Shown: piece by piece, positions 1-7,779 of the stretch
How the letters are laid out: the number at the start of each line of letters is the position of its first letter
How positions within the stretch are numbered: position 1 is the first letter of the stretch
DNA from: Bacillota bacterium
GTDB taxonomy: Bacteria; Bacillota; Desulfitobacteriia; Desulfitobacteriales; Desulfitobacteriaceae
Assembly (NCBI GenBank): GCA_023390635.1
Contig: JAEWCM010000163.1
Coordinates: 1-17,351, forward strand
Length of the DNA: 17,351 nt
Direction: 5' to 3'
Program-made: the position numbers and the translations under genes
Notes under the pieces: model-generated
Databases searched by the model: none
Told to the model about the DNA's origin: nothing
The model's input: the letters and a program-made list of their open reading frames with translations, nothing else

Positions 1-456
1 CATCAGGATATGGTGGCCACGGCCATCTTTATTCTGGCTGCCGCAACTGACGGTCTGGACGGTTATATTGCCAGAAAGAGAAATTTGGTCACTTCTTTAG
101 GAAAATTTATGGATCCACTGGCTGATAAACTGTTGGTCTCAGCAGCTTTGATTTCCCTGGTTGAGTTGGGGAGTGTTCCGGCATGGATTGTTTGGGTGAT
201 TTTAGGCCGGGAATTTGCTGTCACTGGTCTTAGAGCTATTGCTGCCAATGAGGGTGTGGTAATTGCCGCCAGTAAAATGGGAAAAATCAAAACGGTAACC
301 CAGATTGTGGCCATCACGGTGCTGCTTTTGAATGATTGGCCGTTTTCCCTCTGGGGCGTGTATCCGGGGCAGGTGCTTTTATATATCGCTTTGATATTTA
401 CTATTATTTCCGGTGTTGATTACATGGTGAAAGCCAGGGTTTTATTGCGAAAGTAA
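1..456 (+). CDS. pgsA: CDP-diacylglycerol--glycerol-3-phosphate 3-phosphatidyltransferase, 5'-truncated by window edge
   Basis: The protein transfers the phosphatidyl group of CDP-diacylglycerol to glycerol-3-phosphate, the committed step to phosphatidylglycerol, in the membrane. The reading frame is open from base 1 and runs to a TAA, so the true start lies upstream; about 151 residues remain of a family that is usually 180-200. The complete CDP-alcohol phosphotransferase signature D-x2-D-G-x2-A-R-x8-G-x3-D-x3-D is present at window-encoded residues 17-42 (Asp17, Asp20, Gly21, Arg25, Gly34, Asp38, Asp42), followed by hydrophobic segments typical of the family, including the stretch starting VPAWIVWVILGREF. 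A strong intrinsic terminator follows 24 bases after the stop, so it is probably the last gene of its operon. PgsA is favoured over other CDP-alcohol transferases because of overall similarity and the cinA/recA neighbourhood, where pgsA often lies in Firmicutes. Confidence 0.93.
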   Translation, partial: HQDMVATAIFILAAATDGLDGYIARKRNLVTSLGKFMDPLADKLLVSAALISLVELGSVPAWIVWVILGREFAVTGLRAIAANEGVVIAASKMGKIKTVTQIVAITVLLLNDWPFSLWGVYPGQVLLYIALIFTIISGVDYMVKARVLLRK

Positions 457-480
457 ATAGGTGAGACGGTGACTTATCAG

Positions 481-530
481 TGGAAAAGAGCAGGATAGCA
501 TAGAAAGGCTGTCCTGCTCTTTTCCATTTT
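481..530 (+). terminator. Intrinsic terminator of the pgsA operon
   Basis: A perfect 15-bp inverted repeat (arms 481-495 and 512-526, TGGAAAAGAGCAGGA and its complement) with a 16-base loop is followed by a short T run at 527-530. It lies just after the pgsA stop codon and separates that operon from the next promoter. Confidence 0.85.
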
Positions 531-587
531 ACGGCTTCCATATTTTTCGATTGGAGAAATTTGCATGGCAATCGGCAAACGCTATCA

Positions 588-596
588 TGCTATAAT
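588..596 (+). promoter_or_regulatory. Extended -10 promoter candidate for the 727-2792 operon
   Basis: TGCTATAAT at 588-596 is a perfect -10 hexamer with the TG extension. No good -35 lies 16-18 bases upstream. A 7-bp inverted repeat, CAAACGC at 576-582 and GCGTTTG at 614-620, brackets the site and could be an operator. The 5' leader also holds a small hairpin (GCAATG at 679-684, CATTGC at 695-700). These are sequence observations; activity is inferred. Confidence 0.5.
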
Positions 597-726
597 AATC
601 TTATAGAAATCGGGCGTTTGTTATATATATCAGCTGTATATGCTTTTTGAGCCAATACGATAGATGTTTTGATAACAGGCAATGCTTTACAGCACATTGC
701 AGGTTATATAGAAACGGAGGATACAA

Positions 727-1251
727 ATGAGTAAAAAGGAAATTATCAGGACTGCGGTCACAGCTTTGATAGTTTTAGGTTTGTTGATTGGCGGCAATTT
801 TTTATATAAAAAGTTCTGGCTGGAAAAGAATCTGGCAGAACAGGTGAGTAATATTCCAGGCATTACTGCTGCGCAGATTGTGGAGCAGCGTGGGCAGCGT
901 GAACTGGATATTCAGACTGGAGAGGTAGAAAACTTGCCGAAGATTTGTGAACAATTGGACGACATGGTGGATGGTACTCCTATCCGCTTTACGGATAACC
1001 GCTCTGATGAATTGAATAATCTCTACCGGCAAATGGAGTTTGCTCTTCAGGAAGGAATAGTTCAAGGGAATTTTACAAAAATGCTGGAGGTCATTCAGGA
1101 GCAGAGCGCAAAGGCGGGAGTGAAAGTCACCTTGGATATGGACAGCGATAGGATCTATCTTTTACTCACGAAAGATGGAAAACAGCTGATCAGTGTGTTG
1201 GAAAGAAAAGAAAAAGGTCTTTATTTGCCCAGCCGGGCTGAGGACATTTAA
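727..1251 (+). CDS. Single-pass membrane-anchored protein of unknown function
   Basis: I do not recognise this 174-residue protein. It has a short positively charged N-terminus (MSKKEIIR), one hydrophobic segment at about residues 9-27 and then about 145 mostly polar residues, which by the positive-inside rule should lie outside the membrane. No lipobox, cysteine pair or enzymatic motif is evident. The start is supported by GGAGG at 716-720 (spacing 6). It is preceded by a terminator and a candidate promoter, and the short FtsH-like protease begins 53 bases after its stop with no terminator between, so the two are probably co-transcribed. One possible role, inferred only from this pairing, is an extracytoplasmic partner or adaptor for that protease, which itself lacks such a domain. 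Codon use is like that of its neighbours. Confidence 0.8.
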   Translation: MSKKEIIRTAVTALIVLGLLIGGNFLYKKFWLEKNLAEQVSNIPGITAAQIVEQRGQRELDIQTGEVENLPKICEQLDDMVDGTPIRFTDNRSDELNNLYRQMEFALQEGIVQGNFTKMLEVIQEQSAKAGVKVTLDMDSDRIYLLLTKDGKQLISVLERKEKGLYLPSRAEDI

Positions 1252-1304
1252 GACGTCTATTTAATGCTATAAGAATGGACAGCAGAGGACAAGGAGGACT
1301 GGGC

Positions 1305-2792
1305 ATGGTGAATATCGCTCTGGGAGCAGGAATTGGAGTTTTGCTATTTTTGCTGGTGCAAGGATATAATGTATTGCCTCTTGTTTTGTTGGCAGGCTTT
1401 GTCTACATGACTTGGACAGTACTTGTGCAAAAAAAGGTGATTTCCGGCGGGGAAAAAGGGGTTCTGGTAGGGAACAGCCATGGGGTGGCTTTTGAAGATA
1501 TTGGCGGCCAGAATACAGGTAAGAAAGAGTTGCAGGAAGCACTTGATTTTATGGTGGATTCTGAACGATTGCGCAAGTTGGGAATTCGCCCTATTAAGGG
1601 AATTCTTCTTTCCGGACCACCTGGAACGGGGAAAACATTATTGGCCAAAGCAGCGGCACAATATACCGACTCGGCTTTTCTCAGTATGGCCGGCAGTGAA
1701 TTTGTTCAGATGTATGCCGGAGTTGGTGCAGAACGTGTGCGTGGGCTCTTTAACAAAGCCCGCCTACTAGCTAAGAAAGAAAAGAAAAAAAGTTCCATCA
1801 TTTTTATTGATGAATTGGATATTTTGGGGGCTAAAAGGGGTGGAAATGTGAGCCACCATGAATATGATCAGACCCTCAATCAGCTTTTAGTGGAAATGGA
1901 CGGTATGGGTACAGAGGAAGGACCACAGGTTTTAGTCATCGGAGCGACTAACCGGGCTGAAGCTCTGGATCCGGCTTTGCTCAGACCGGGGCGTTTTGAC
2001 CGACAGGTAAGAGTTGATCTGCCTGATAAGGAAGGACGATTGGCTATTCTCAAAATCCACACAGTAAAAAAACCACTGGCCGATGATGTGGATTTGGAAA
2101 AATTGGCCCAGGAAACATTTGGATTTTCCGGTGCTCATTTGGAAAGCGTGGCCAATGAAGCGGCGGTCTTTGCTTGGCGGGAGAATCAGGAGAAGATTAC
2201 ACAGAAGCATTTGAGCGAAGCGGTGGAAAAGGTGATGATGGGAGAAAAGCTGGACCGGCGGCCTTGCCGGGAAGAGTTAAAGAGGGTAGCGGTTCATGAA
2301 GGTGGCCATGCCTTAATGGCGGAGATACTTAAACCGAATTCTGTGTCTCAAGTATCCATTCGCCCGCGTGGTGCAGCGTTGGGTTATGTGCGCCATTATC
2401 CGCAGGATGATATTTACCTCTATACCCAAAACATGCTGGAAGATCAGATCATGATTGCTTTAGCAGGAGCAGGAGCGGAAGAACTGATTTATGCTGACCG
2501 CAGCACCGGAAATGCCGGGGATTATGATATGGCGTTGAATTTGGTGGAAAAAATGATTCAATCCGGGATGTCCCCGTTGGGGATTGTAGATCTTGAGCAC
2601 TTAGGGGAGGAAAAACGTCAGGAAGGGACCCACGCTATCTTAAGCGGTTTGGAAAAAAGAATGCAGACGATACTGGAAGAACGGAAAAATGTGCTGATGA
2701 TGTTGGCTGAGTGCCTGGAACAGGAAGAAAATATTGAAGGAGATGCTTTAAGGGATTTGCTGAGACAGGAAGATGCTACAAAGCGGAACTAA
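1305..2792 (+). CDS. FtsH-type AAA ATP-dependent zinc metalloprotease, short form without extracytoplasmic domain
   Basis: From the chosen start the protein has 495 residues. Residues 4-41 are hydrophobic, enough for one long helix or a tight two-helix hairpin, and lead directly into the AAA domain: Walker A GPPGTGKT at 104-111, pore-loop MYAGVG at 136-141 (MFVGVG in classical FtsH), Walker B IIFIDE at 165-170 and second region of homology at about 213-233. The M41 peptidase domain has the zinc motif HEGGH at 331-335 and the likely third ligand Asp406 in TGNAGD, so both activities look intact. Classical FtsH has about 600-650 residues and a 70-80 residue extracytoplasmic domain between two membrane helices; that domain is missing here. 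An in-frame ATG at 1275 has no ribosome binding site, while ATG 1305 has AAGGAGG at 1291-1297. It is probably a paralogue, not the housekeeping FtsH. Confidence 0.9.
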   Translation: MVNIALGAGIGVLLFLLVQGYNVLPLVLLAGFVYMTWTVLVQKKVISGGEKGVLVGNSHGVAFEDIGGQNTGKKELQEALDFMVDSERLRKLGIRPIKGILLSGPPGTGKTLLAKAAAQYTDSAFLSMAGSEFVQMYAGVGAERVRGLFNKARLLAKKEKKKSSIIFIDELDILGAKRGGNVSHHEYDQTLNQLLVEMDGMGTEEGPQVLVIGATNRAEALDPALLRPGRFDRQVRVDLPDKEGRLAILKIHTVKKPLADDVDLEKLAQETFGFSGAHLESVANEAAVFAWRENQEKITQKHLSEAVEKVMMGEKLDRRPCREELKRVAVHEGGHALMAEILKPNSVSQVSIRPRGAALGYVRHYPQDDIYLYTQNMLEDQIMIALAGAGAEELIYADRSTGNAGDYDMALNLVEKMIQSGMSPLGIVDLEHLGEEKRQEGTHAILSGLEKRMQTILEERKNVLMMLAECLEQEENIEGDALRDLLRQEDATKRN

Positions 2793-2812
2793 TAACAGAG
2801 CTAATATAGAAG

Positions 2813-2942
2813 AAGCAAAGCAATGAATGACGGCAGAATCTTTGTCATCCGTGACAGATTCTGCACTTCTGACATCCTGTAGTCGCTCCGCTGTCGCAAC
2901 CTGGCGTTATTCGCTCATCTCCGGTCATTCATTGCTTTGCTT
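2813..2942. repeat. Nested inverted-repeat element (MITE/REP-like or structured RNA)
   Basis: Perfect 19-bp outer arms at 2813-2831 (AAGCAAAGCAATGAATGAC) and 2924-2942 enclose 92 bases. Inside is a second hairpin: GCAGAATCT at 2833-2841 pairs with AGATTCTGC at 2856-2864, and GTCA 2844-2847 with TGAC 2852-2855 around TCCG. The rest (2865-2923) holds the near-repeats GTCGC at 2882-2886 and 2893-2897. It encodes no protein. The outer right arm is followed by TTTT, so it may also end the upstream transcript. It resembles small non-coding repeat families of clostridial genomes, but only one copy is in view. The remaining 2943-3118, before cinA, is A/T-rich; I see no convincing promoter in it. Confidence 0.75.
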
Positions 2943-3118
2943 TTATCCTAGAAACTAGAATGTCACATTGCCCTTACGTACTTAAAAGCCTCAAAAACGT
3001 ATTTTCGCTTTTTCGTTGGATAACTTCGCTTAAGATGAGAAATAATTTAAACAAAAGAGCAAAACCTTTAAAATCCTGCACAGGGAGTTTGGCAAGAAGG
3101 TGAGGAGATGGTACAATA

Positions 3119-4354
3119 ATGAAAGCTGAAATTATTGCTACCGGTACGGAGTTACTTTTAGGTGAAACCCTTAATACTAGTGTTTATTATTTGACAGGAC
3201 AGTTGTCGGCTCTGGGAATTGAAGTCGATTATCATATAACCGTAGGGGATAATCCGGAACGTTTAGAAGCGGTACTTAGAGAAGGGTTAAAACGTTCTGA
3301 TTTAATAATTACCACTGGGGGAACGGGGCAGACGGCTGATGATTTGACCAAAGATATTGTAGCTAAAATCTTTGGCGTGAAATTGGTGCCGGATCAAGAA
3401 AGTTTGAAACGCATTCGGGATTTTTTTACCTGCCGTCAGGCTATGCTGCCGGAGCGGGATAAGAAGCAGGCCTACATACCGGAAGGTTCTCTGGTTTTGC
3501 TCAATGATTGGGGAACGGCCCCCGGTGCCTTGATTAAAAAGGACGGGAGGACTGTGGTTATTCTGCCTGGACCGCCTGGGGAAATGCAGGGAATGTTTGA
3601 ACGCTATGTTTATCCGGAGCTCGTTAAGATGGTCGATAGTGATGCTGAGCGGATGCATGTGCGTGTACTCAAAGTGATTGGCTTAGAGGAAAAAGCAGTA
3701 GAAGAGACTCTGCAATCCTTATGTCTTCAGGAGAACTTTTCTGTAACGTTATTAGCAAAAAAGGCGGAGATCCATGTGCGCCTGATTGTACGTAAAAATG
3801 ATCAGGAGGCACAGCATATTTTGGATTTGGCCGAGCATGAGGTGAAAAAGCGTTTGGAAGACAGAGTATTTGCCTGTGATGATCAGACTATGATCAGCGT
3901 TGTTGCAGAATCCCTGAAAAAGCAAGGGTTAACAATTGCTACGGCCGAATCCTGTACCGGAGGATTAGTGGGCGGAGCATTGACGGAAGTGGCTGGAAGT
4001 TCTGTTTTTTACCTGGGAGGAGTGGTTAGCTATGCCAACCAGGTCAAGGAAAGTTTGTTGGGTGTTAAAAAACAGACTTTAGATTCAGTAGGAGCAGTCA
4101 GTTCTGAAGTAGCGGTGCAAATGGCCGAAGGAATCCGCAATCGTTTAGGAGTGGATTTAGGGTTAGCTACAACAGGAATCGCCGGCCCTGACGGAGGTAG
4201 TGCGGAGAAGCCAGTGGGATTGGTCTATATTGCTTTAGCGACTCCAAGCGGATGTGTTGCAAATAAATTTCAGTTTTTGGGAGACCGTTCAACTGTGCGT
4301 CAGTTGACGGTTCAAGCCGCTTTAAATATGGTGCGGATCTATTTGGAAAAATAA
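3119..4354 (+). CDS. cinA: CinA-family protein (MoCF-biosynthesis-like domain plus nicotinamide-nucleotide amidase domain)
   Basis: The 411-residue protein has the normal two-domain CinA layout. The N-terminal COG1058 domain shows ATGTELLLG at 7-15, TTGGTGQTADD at 65-75 and LPGPPGEM at 149-156. The C-terminal PncC-type domain (about 255-411) shows ATAESCTGG at 274-282, containing the catalytic serine, and TTGIAGPDGG further on. The family deamidates nicotinamide mononucleotide in pyridine nucleotide recycling and is linked to competence in some Gram-positives. The start ATG has GAGGAG at 3102-3107, a slightly long spacing of 11; an ATG at 3108 leads only to a three-codon frame. The helicase gene follows after 45 bases without a terminator, suggesting co-transcription. 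Nearness to recA is common for cinA in Firmicutes. Confidence 0.95.
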   Translation: MKAEIIATGTELLLGETLNTSVYYLTGQLSALGIEVDYHITVGDNPERLEAVLREGLKRSDLIITTGGTGQTADDLTKDIVAKIFGVKLVPDQESLKRIRDFFTCRQAMLPERDKKQAYIPEGSLVLLNDWGTAPGALIKKDGRTVVILPGPPGEMQGMFERYVYPELVKMVDSDAERMHVRVLKVIGLEEKAVEETLQSLCLQENFSVTLLAKKAEIHVRLIVRKNDQEAQHILDLAEHEVKKRLEDRVFACDDQTMISVVAESLKKQGLTIATAESCTGGLVGGALTEVAGSSVFYLGGVVSYANQVKESLLGVKKQTLDSVGAVSSEVAVQMAEGIRNRLGVDLGLATTGIAGPDGGSAEKPVGLVYIALATPSGCVANKFQFLGDRSTVRQLTVQAALNMVRIYLEK

Positions 4355-4399
4355 TACAGAATTAAAGAAGAACAATTTGAAAGGGGAAAAAATTAAATA

Positions 4400-5986
4400 A
4401 TGGTTGAACGTTTAGGAAATTTTGGTGATCTGGTCTTAAGTAAACAGACCTTACAGGCATTAACTGAAATGGGTTTTGAAGAACCATCTCCAATTCAAAG
4501 AGAGGCCGTTCCACTTGCTCTGGAAGGAGCGGATATGATCGGACAGGCCCAGACCGGAACAGGAAAGACAGCGGCCTTTGGGATTCCCATTGTGGAGAAG
4601 GTGAATCCGAAGTTTCAGGCGGTGCAAGCTATCATTGTGACACCCACCAGAGAATTGGCTGTTCAGGTGTCAGAGGAAATCGGTAAGATTGGAAAGTATC
4701 GCCATGTTAAGACACTGGCTATTTATGGCGGTCAGTCTATCGACCGGCAGATCAGGGCCCTTCGGTATGGATGTCAGGTGGTGGTAGGAACCCCGGGCAG
4801 AGTATTAGATCATTTAAACCGGGGAACCCTCCGCCTTCAGTACGTTAAACATGTCGTTCTGGATGAAGCCGATGAAATGCTGGATATGGGCTTTATTGAT
4901 GATATTGAAAGCATCTTGAAGCAAGTGCCAAGTGAGCAGAGGCAGGTGATGTTGTTCTCAGCTACTATGCCGATCGAAATCCGCAAACTGGCTAATACCT
5001 ATATGCAGAATCCTAAATCAGTGGCTGTAAGCAGAGATGAGCTGACAGTGCCTCAGATTGAACAGGTTTTTTATGAGACAAGAGAAAACATTAAGGTTGA
5101 TGCACTGTCCCGTATTATTGATACGGAAGAAATCGGTCAGGGTATTATTTTCTGCCGCACCAAAAGAGGGGTAGACGAGCTGGTAGCTGCTTTGGAAGCA
5201 AGAGGGTATTTTGCCGATGCACTCCATGGTGACTTGAGTCAGCAGCAAAGAGACCGGGTAATGAAGCGTTTCCGGGACGGCAAAACCGAATTGCTGATTG
5301 CCACTGACGTGGCTGCGCGTGGTCTGGATATTGATAATGTTACCCATGTGATAAATTTTGATATTCCGCAAGACCCAGAAAGTTATGTGCACCGGATTGG
5401 GCGTACAGGCCGGGCAGGCCGCAAAGGTATTGCCATTACCTTGATTTCTCCCCGCGAATACCGGCAGCTCCGTTCGATTGAAAGACTGGTAAAGGCCCGG
5501 ATTGTGCGCAGGGAACTTCCTTCACTGGCGGATATCAGCGAACGTCAGGCGGAGAATCTTAAAAAGCATATTATGAAAGTGCTGAAAACCAATTTAGGAA
5601 CTTATCGTCCGATTGTGATCAGTTTGCTGGAAGAGTATGATTCGATTGACTTGGCTGCGGCGGCGTTGAAATATGCCGTGGAAGGGGTCGATACGGAGGA
5701 TCATGCCGCCGAAGATCAAATTATCGGTAATACTGGTGGATCTCCGGGCATGGTGCGGTTATTTATGAATATTGGCAGAAGCCAGCAAATCAGGCCTCAG
5801 GATATTGTGCGCTGGATTGCCGATGAATCAGGGATTCCCGGCAACATTATCGGGCTGATCAATATCTATGACCGATTTACCTTTGTAGAGGTGCCGGAAG
5901 AATACGCCAACAGAGTATTGAGCTGTATGCATCAAAACATGATAAAAGGCCGCAAAGTTAGTGTAGAGCCGGCGAAGGCCCGTTAG
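4400..5986 (+). CDS. deaD: DEAD-box ATP-dependent RNA helicase with C-terminal DbpA-type RNA-binding domain
   Basis: The 528-residue protein has every DEAD-box motif: Q-motif region PSPIQ at 29-33, AQTGTGKT at 50-57, PTREL at 82-86, DEAD at 155-158, SAT at 187-189, ATDVAARGLD at 301-310 and HRIGRTGR at 331-338. Residues about 370-435 form a helical linker and about 452-525 resemble the DbpA/CsdA RNA-binding domain, an RRM-like fold used to recognise structured RNA, often rRNA. It should unwind RNA duplexes in ribosome assembly, cold adaptation or mRNA decay. The ribosome binding site is modest (AAGGGG at 4381-4386, spacing 13). It follows cinA closely and ends 48 bases before the recA promoter. 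Whether it is strictly DeaD, CshA or DbpA cannot be decided from the sequence alone. Confidence 0.93.
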   Translation: MVERLGNFGDLVLSKQTLQALTEMGFEEPSPIQREAVPLALEGADMIGQAQTGTGKTAAFGIPIVEKVNPKFQAVQAIIVTPTRELAVQVSEEIGKIGKYRHVKTLAIYGGQSIDRQIRALRYGCQVVVGTPGRVLDHLNRGTLRLQYVKHVVLDEADEMLDMGFIDDIESILKQVPSEQRQVMLFSATMPIEIRKLANTYMQNPKSVAVSRDELTVPQIEQVFYETRENIKVDALSRIIDTEEIGQGIIFCRTKRGVDELVAALEARGYFADALHGDLSQQQRDRVMKRFRDGKTELLIATDVAARGLDIDNVTHVINFDIPQDPESYVHRIGRTGRAGRKGIAITLISPREYRQLRSIERLVKARIVRRELPSLADISERQAENLKKHIMKVLKTNLGTYRPIVISLLEEYDSIDLAAAALKYAVEGVDTEDHAAEDQIIGNTGGSPGMVRLFMNIGRSQQIRPQDIVRWIADESGIPGNIIGLINIYDRFTFVEVPEEYANRVLSCMHQNMIKGRKVSVEPAKAR

Positions 5987-6017
5987 AACCTTTGACCTAA
6001 CTTTGACAAAACATGTC

Positions 6018-6054
6018 GAATGGAGGAATCTTGATTGACAGGAATCCTCCATTC
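6018..6054. repeat. Inverted repeat centred on the recA -35 element
   Basis: GAATGGAGGA at 6018-6027 is a perfect 10-bp inverted match to TCCTCCATTC at 6045-6054, and after one mismatch pairing continues for several bases inward. As RNA it would be a long hairpin just after the helicase gene, but no T run follows, so it is a poor classical terminator. As DNA it brackets the recA -35 hexamer. Confidence 0.6.
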
Positions 6055-6064
6055 CTTATATAAT
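6035..6064 (+). promoter_or_regulatory. Sigma-A promoter of recA
   Basis: TTGACA at 6035-6040 and TATAAT at 6059-6064 are both perfect consensus hexamers with an 18-base spacer. The expected transcription start is near 6071, giving a leader of about 58 bases before recA. Confidence 0.9.
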
Positions 6065-6069
6065 GTAAG

Positions 6070-6083
6070 CGAACAGATGTTCT
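6070..6083 (+). promoter_or_regulatory. LexA (DinR) SOS box of recA
   Basis: CGAACAGATGTTCT matches the Gram-positive LexA consensus CGAAC-N4-GTTCG at every defined position but the last. It lies directly after the -10 element, over the predicted start point, where bound LexA would block transcription. recA is a classical SOS gene in Firmicutes. Confidence 0.88.
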
Positions 6084-6128
6084 TAACTATATTTTAAAAA
6101 TGCTGAAATATTAAGGGGGAAATTGGGG

Positions 6129-7166
6129 ATGGCGGCATCAGATAAATTAAAAGCGCTCGATAATGCTTTGAGCCAAATTGAAAAGCAGTTTGGCAAGGGT
6201 TCCATCATGAGACTGGGTGAAGCTTCTGCGCAAATGGCAGTAGAAGTGATTCCGACCGGGGCGTTGGCTTTGGATATTGCCTTGGGGGTAGGTGGCGTGC
6301 CCAGAGGCAGAGTCATCGAAGTTTATGGACCGGAATCTTCCGGTAAAACTACCGTAGCCTTGCATATTATCGCCCAGGCTCAGAAAGCGGGAGGCGTGGG
6401 AGCTTTTATTGATGCCGAGCATGCCCTTGATCCTGTTTATGCCCAGGCATTAGGGGTAAATATTGATGACTTATTGGTGTCCCAGCCTGATACGGGAGAA
6501 CAGGGATTGGAAATCTGTGAAGCACTGGTGCGGAGCAGCGCTGTCGATGTGATTGTTGTCGACTCGGTGGCTGCCTTGGTGCCGCGGGCGGAAATTGACG
6601 GAGAGATGGGTGATTCTCATGTGGGTCTGCATGCCCGCTTGATGTCACAGGCTTTGCGTAAGCTGACAGGAGCGATTAGTAAAAGCCGCACTTGCGTCGT
6701 ATTTATTAATCAGATTCGAGAAAAAGTGGGCGTGATGTTCGGTAATCCGGAAACGACAACAGGAGGTCGGGCTTTAAAATTTTACTCCTCAGTAAGATTG
6801 GAAGTGCGTAAACAGGAGAGCCTGAAACAAGGTCAAGAAATCGTTGGTACCCGTACTCGTGTTAAAGTAGTTAAGAATAAGGTTGCTCCTCCTTTCAAGC
6901 AGGCTGATTTTGATATTATGTACGGTGAGGGTATTTCCCAGGAAGGCAGTGTGGTGGATGTAGGGACGGAAATGAACATTATCCAGAAGTCAGGCGCCTG
7001 GTATTCTTATGAAGGAGAAAGGCTGGGTCAGGGACGGGAAAATGTGAAAGAGTTCCTTAAACAGCATCCGGAAATGATGGCAGAAATGGAAAATCGGATC
7101 AGAGCGGGACTGAATACAGCTCAAGTACCTACAGAGGAAACTGAGGATTTGCCGGAAGATGAATGA
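6129..7166 (+). CDS. recA: Recombinase RecA
   Basis: The 345-residue protein is a full-length RecA. It forms ATP-dependent filaments on single-stranded DNA, drives strand exchange and stimulates LexA self-cleavage. Visible motifs are Walker A GPESSGKT at 67-74, DAEHALDP at 95-102, Walker B VIVVD at 141-145, the DNA-binding loop region around 156-165 (EIDGEMGDSH), NQIREKVGVMFGNPETT at 194-210 and GGRALKFYSSVR at 212-223. The acidic C-terminal tail (EETEDLPEDE) is typical. A TTG six bases upstream is open in frame, but AAGGGGGA at 6113-6120 lies 8 bases from ATG 6129 and only 2 from the TTG, so the ATG is preferred. A consensus promoter and a LexA box precede it; recX follows after 31 bases in the same transcript. 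Confidence 0.98.
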   Translation: MAASDKLKALDNALSQIEKQFGKGSIMRLGEASAQMAVEVIPTGALALDIALGVGGVPRGRVIEVYGPESSGKTTVALHIIAQAQKAGGVGAFIDAEHALDPVYAQALGVNIDDLLVSQPDTGEQGLEICEALVRSSAVDVIVVDSVAALVPRAEIDGEMGDSHVGLHARLMSQALRKLTGAISKSRTCVVFINQIREKVGVMFGNPETTTGGRALKFYSSVRLEVRKQESLKQGQEIVGTRTRVKVVKNKVAPPFKQADFDIMYGEGISQEGSVVDVGTEMNIIQKSGAWYSYEGERLGQGRENVKEFLKQHPEMMAEMENRIRAGLNTAQVPTEETEDLPEDE

Positions 7167-7197
7167 GCAAAGAGAAAATAAATAAGGGTAGAGCAGA

Positions 7198-7719
7198 ATG
7201 AAACGAGCGATGGATGTGGCACTTGACTGCCTTGGGCGGAGGGCCATGACAGAATATGAAATCAAGACACGTTTGCTGCGCAAGGGCTTCACTGAAGATG
7301 AAATCGGAGAAGTCCTTGAGCGCCTTCGCGAATGGAATTATGTGAATGATTACAACTATGCTGTATCATATTGTCAGTCCAGGGGGGAGCGCCATCCCCG
7401 CAGGCGGATCAGGGAAGAACTGCGACAAAAAGGTATTGCCGGAGAAACGTTGGCAAAGGTTATGACAGCCTATTATCCTGAAGAGCAGGAAGGGGCTCAG
7501 TGCATCAAGTTGGCAAAAATCCTCTGGGATCAGGAGCAAAGCAAGCAATTAAGAAAAGCAGCCCGCGAAGATCATGAAGAGGATGGGACAAAGGCTGGTG
7601 AGCAAAACGTTTATGCGCTGAAACAAAGAATCGGACAAAAACTGGCGGCTCGTGGCTATACAGGAGATTCAATTTGTTATGCACTGGAAAGGCTGGCAAC
7701 ACCCGATTTATTGGACTAA
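7198..7719 (+). CDS. recX: RecX, regulator of RecA
   Basis: This 173-residue protein has the RecX pattern of three-helix repeats: AMTEYEIKTRLLRKGF near residues 15-30, then RREIR-like RRRIREELRQKGI in the middle (about 68-80), and a last repeat QRIGQKLAARGYTGDSICYALERL near the C-terminus. RecX binds in the groove of the RecA filament and limits or remodels its activity. The start is supported by AAGGG at 7184-7188 (spacing 9). It lies 31 bases after recA with no terminator, so it should share the LexA-controlled promoter. Length is within the usual range, somewhat short for Firmicutes, where forms near 260 residues also occur. No clear terminator follows; a small stem around 7834-7850 lacks a T run. 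Confidence 0.92.
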   Translation: MKRAMDVALDCLGRRAMTEYEIKTRLLRKGFTEDEIGEVLERLREWNYVNDYNYAVSYCQSRGERHPRRRIREELRQKGIAGETLAKVMTAYYPEEQEGAQCIKLAKILWDQEQSKQLRKAAREDHEEDGTKAGEQNVYALKQRIGQKLAARGYTGDSICYALERLATPDLLD

Positions 7720-7779
7720 CCGGAAAAATCAAGTGTGAATGAGCCTTAAACTGAATTAAAATGATCTATAACAATCGAA

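Noticed and set aside
331..456. Frameshift or truncation at the pgsA 3' end
   Set aside because: The frame runs smoothly to a normal family length at the C-terminus and is followed by its terminator; only the 5' end is missing because of the window edge.
1275..1304. Upstream start for the FtsH-like protease
   Set aside because: No ribosome binding site precedes it, and the added codons include the ribosome binding site of the better start at 1305.
2813..2942. CRISPR repeat or tRNA-like structure
   Set aside because: There are only two arms, inverted rather than direct, no spacer series and no cloverleaf. No CRISPR, tRNA, rRNA or transposase was seen anywhere in the window.
5018..5392. Minus-strand 124-codon frame opposite the helicase gene
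   Set aside because: It is a frame shadow of the conserved helicase domain with no independent support.
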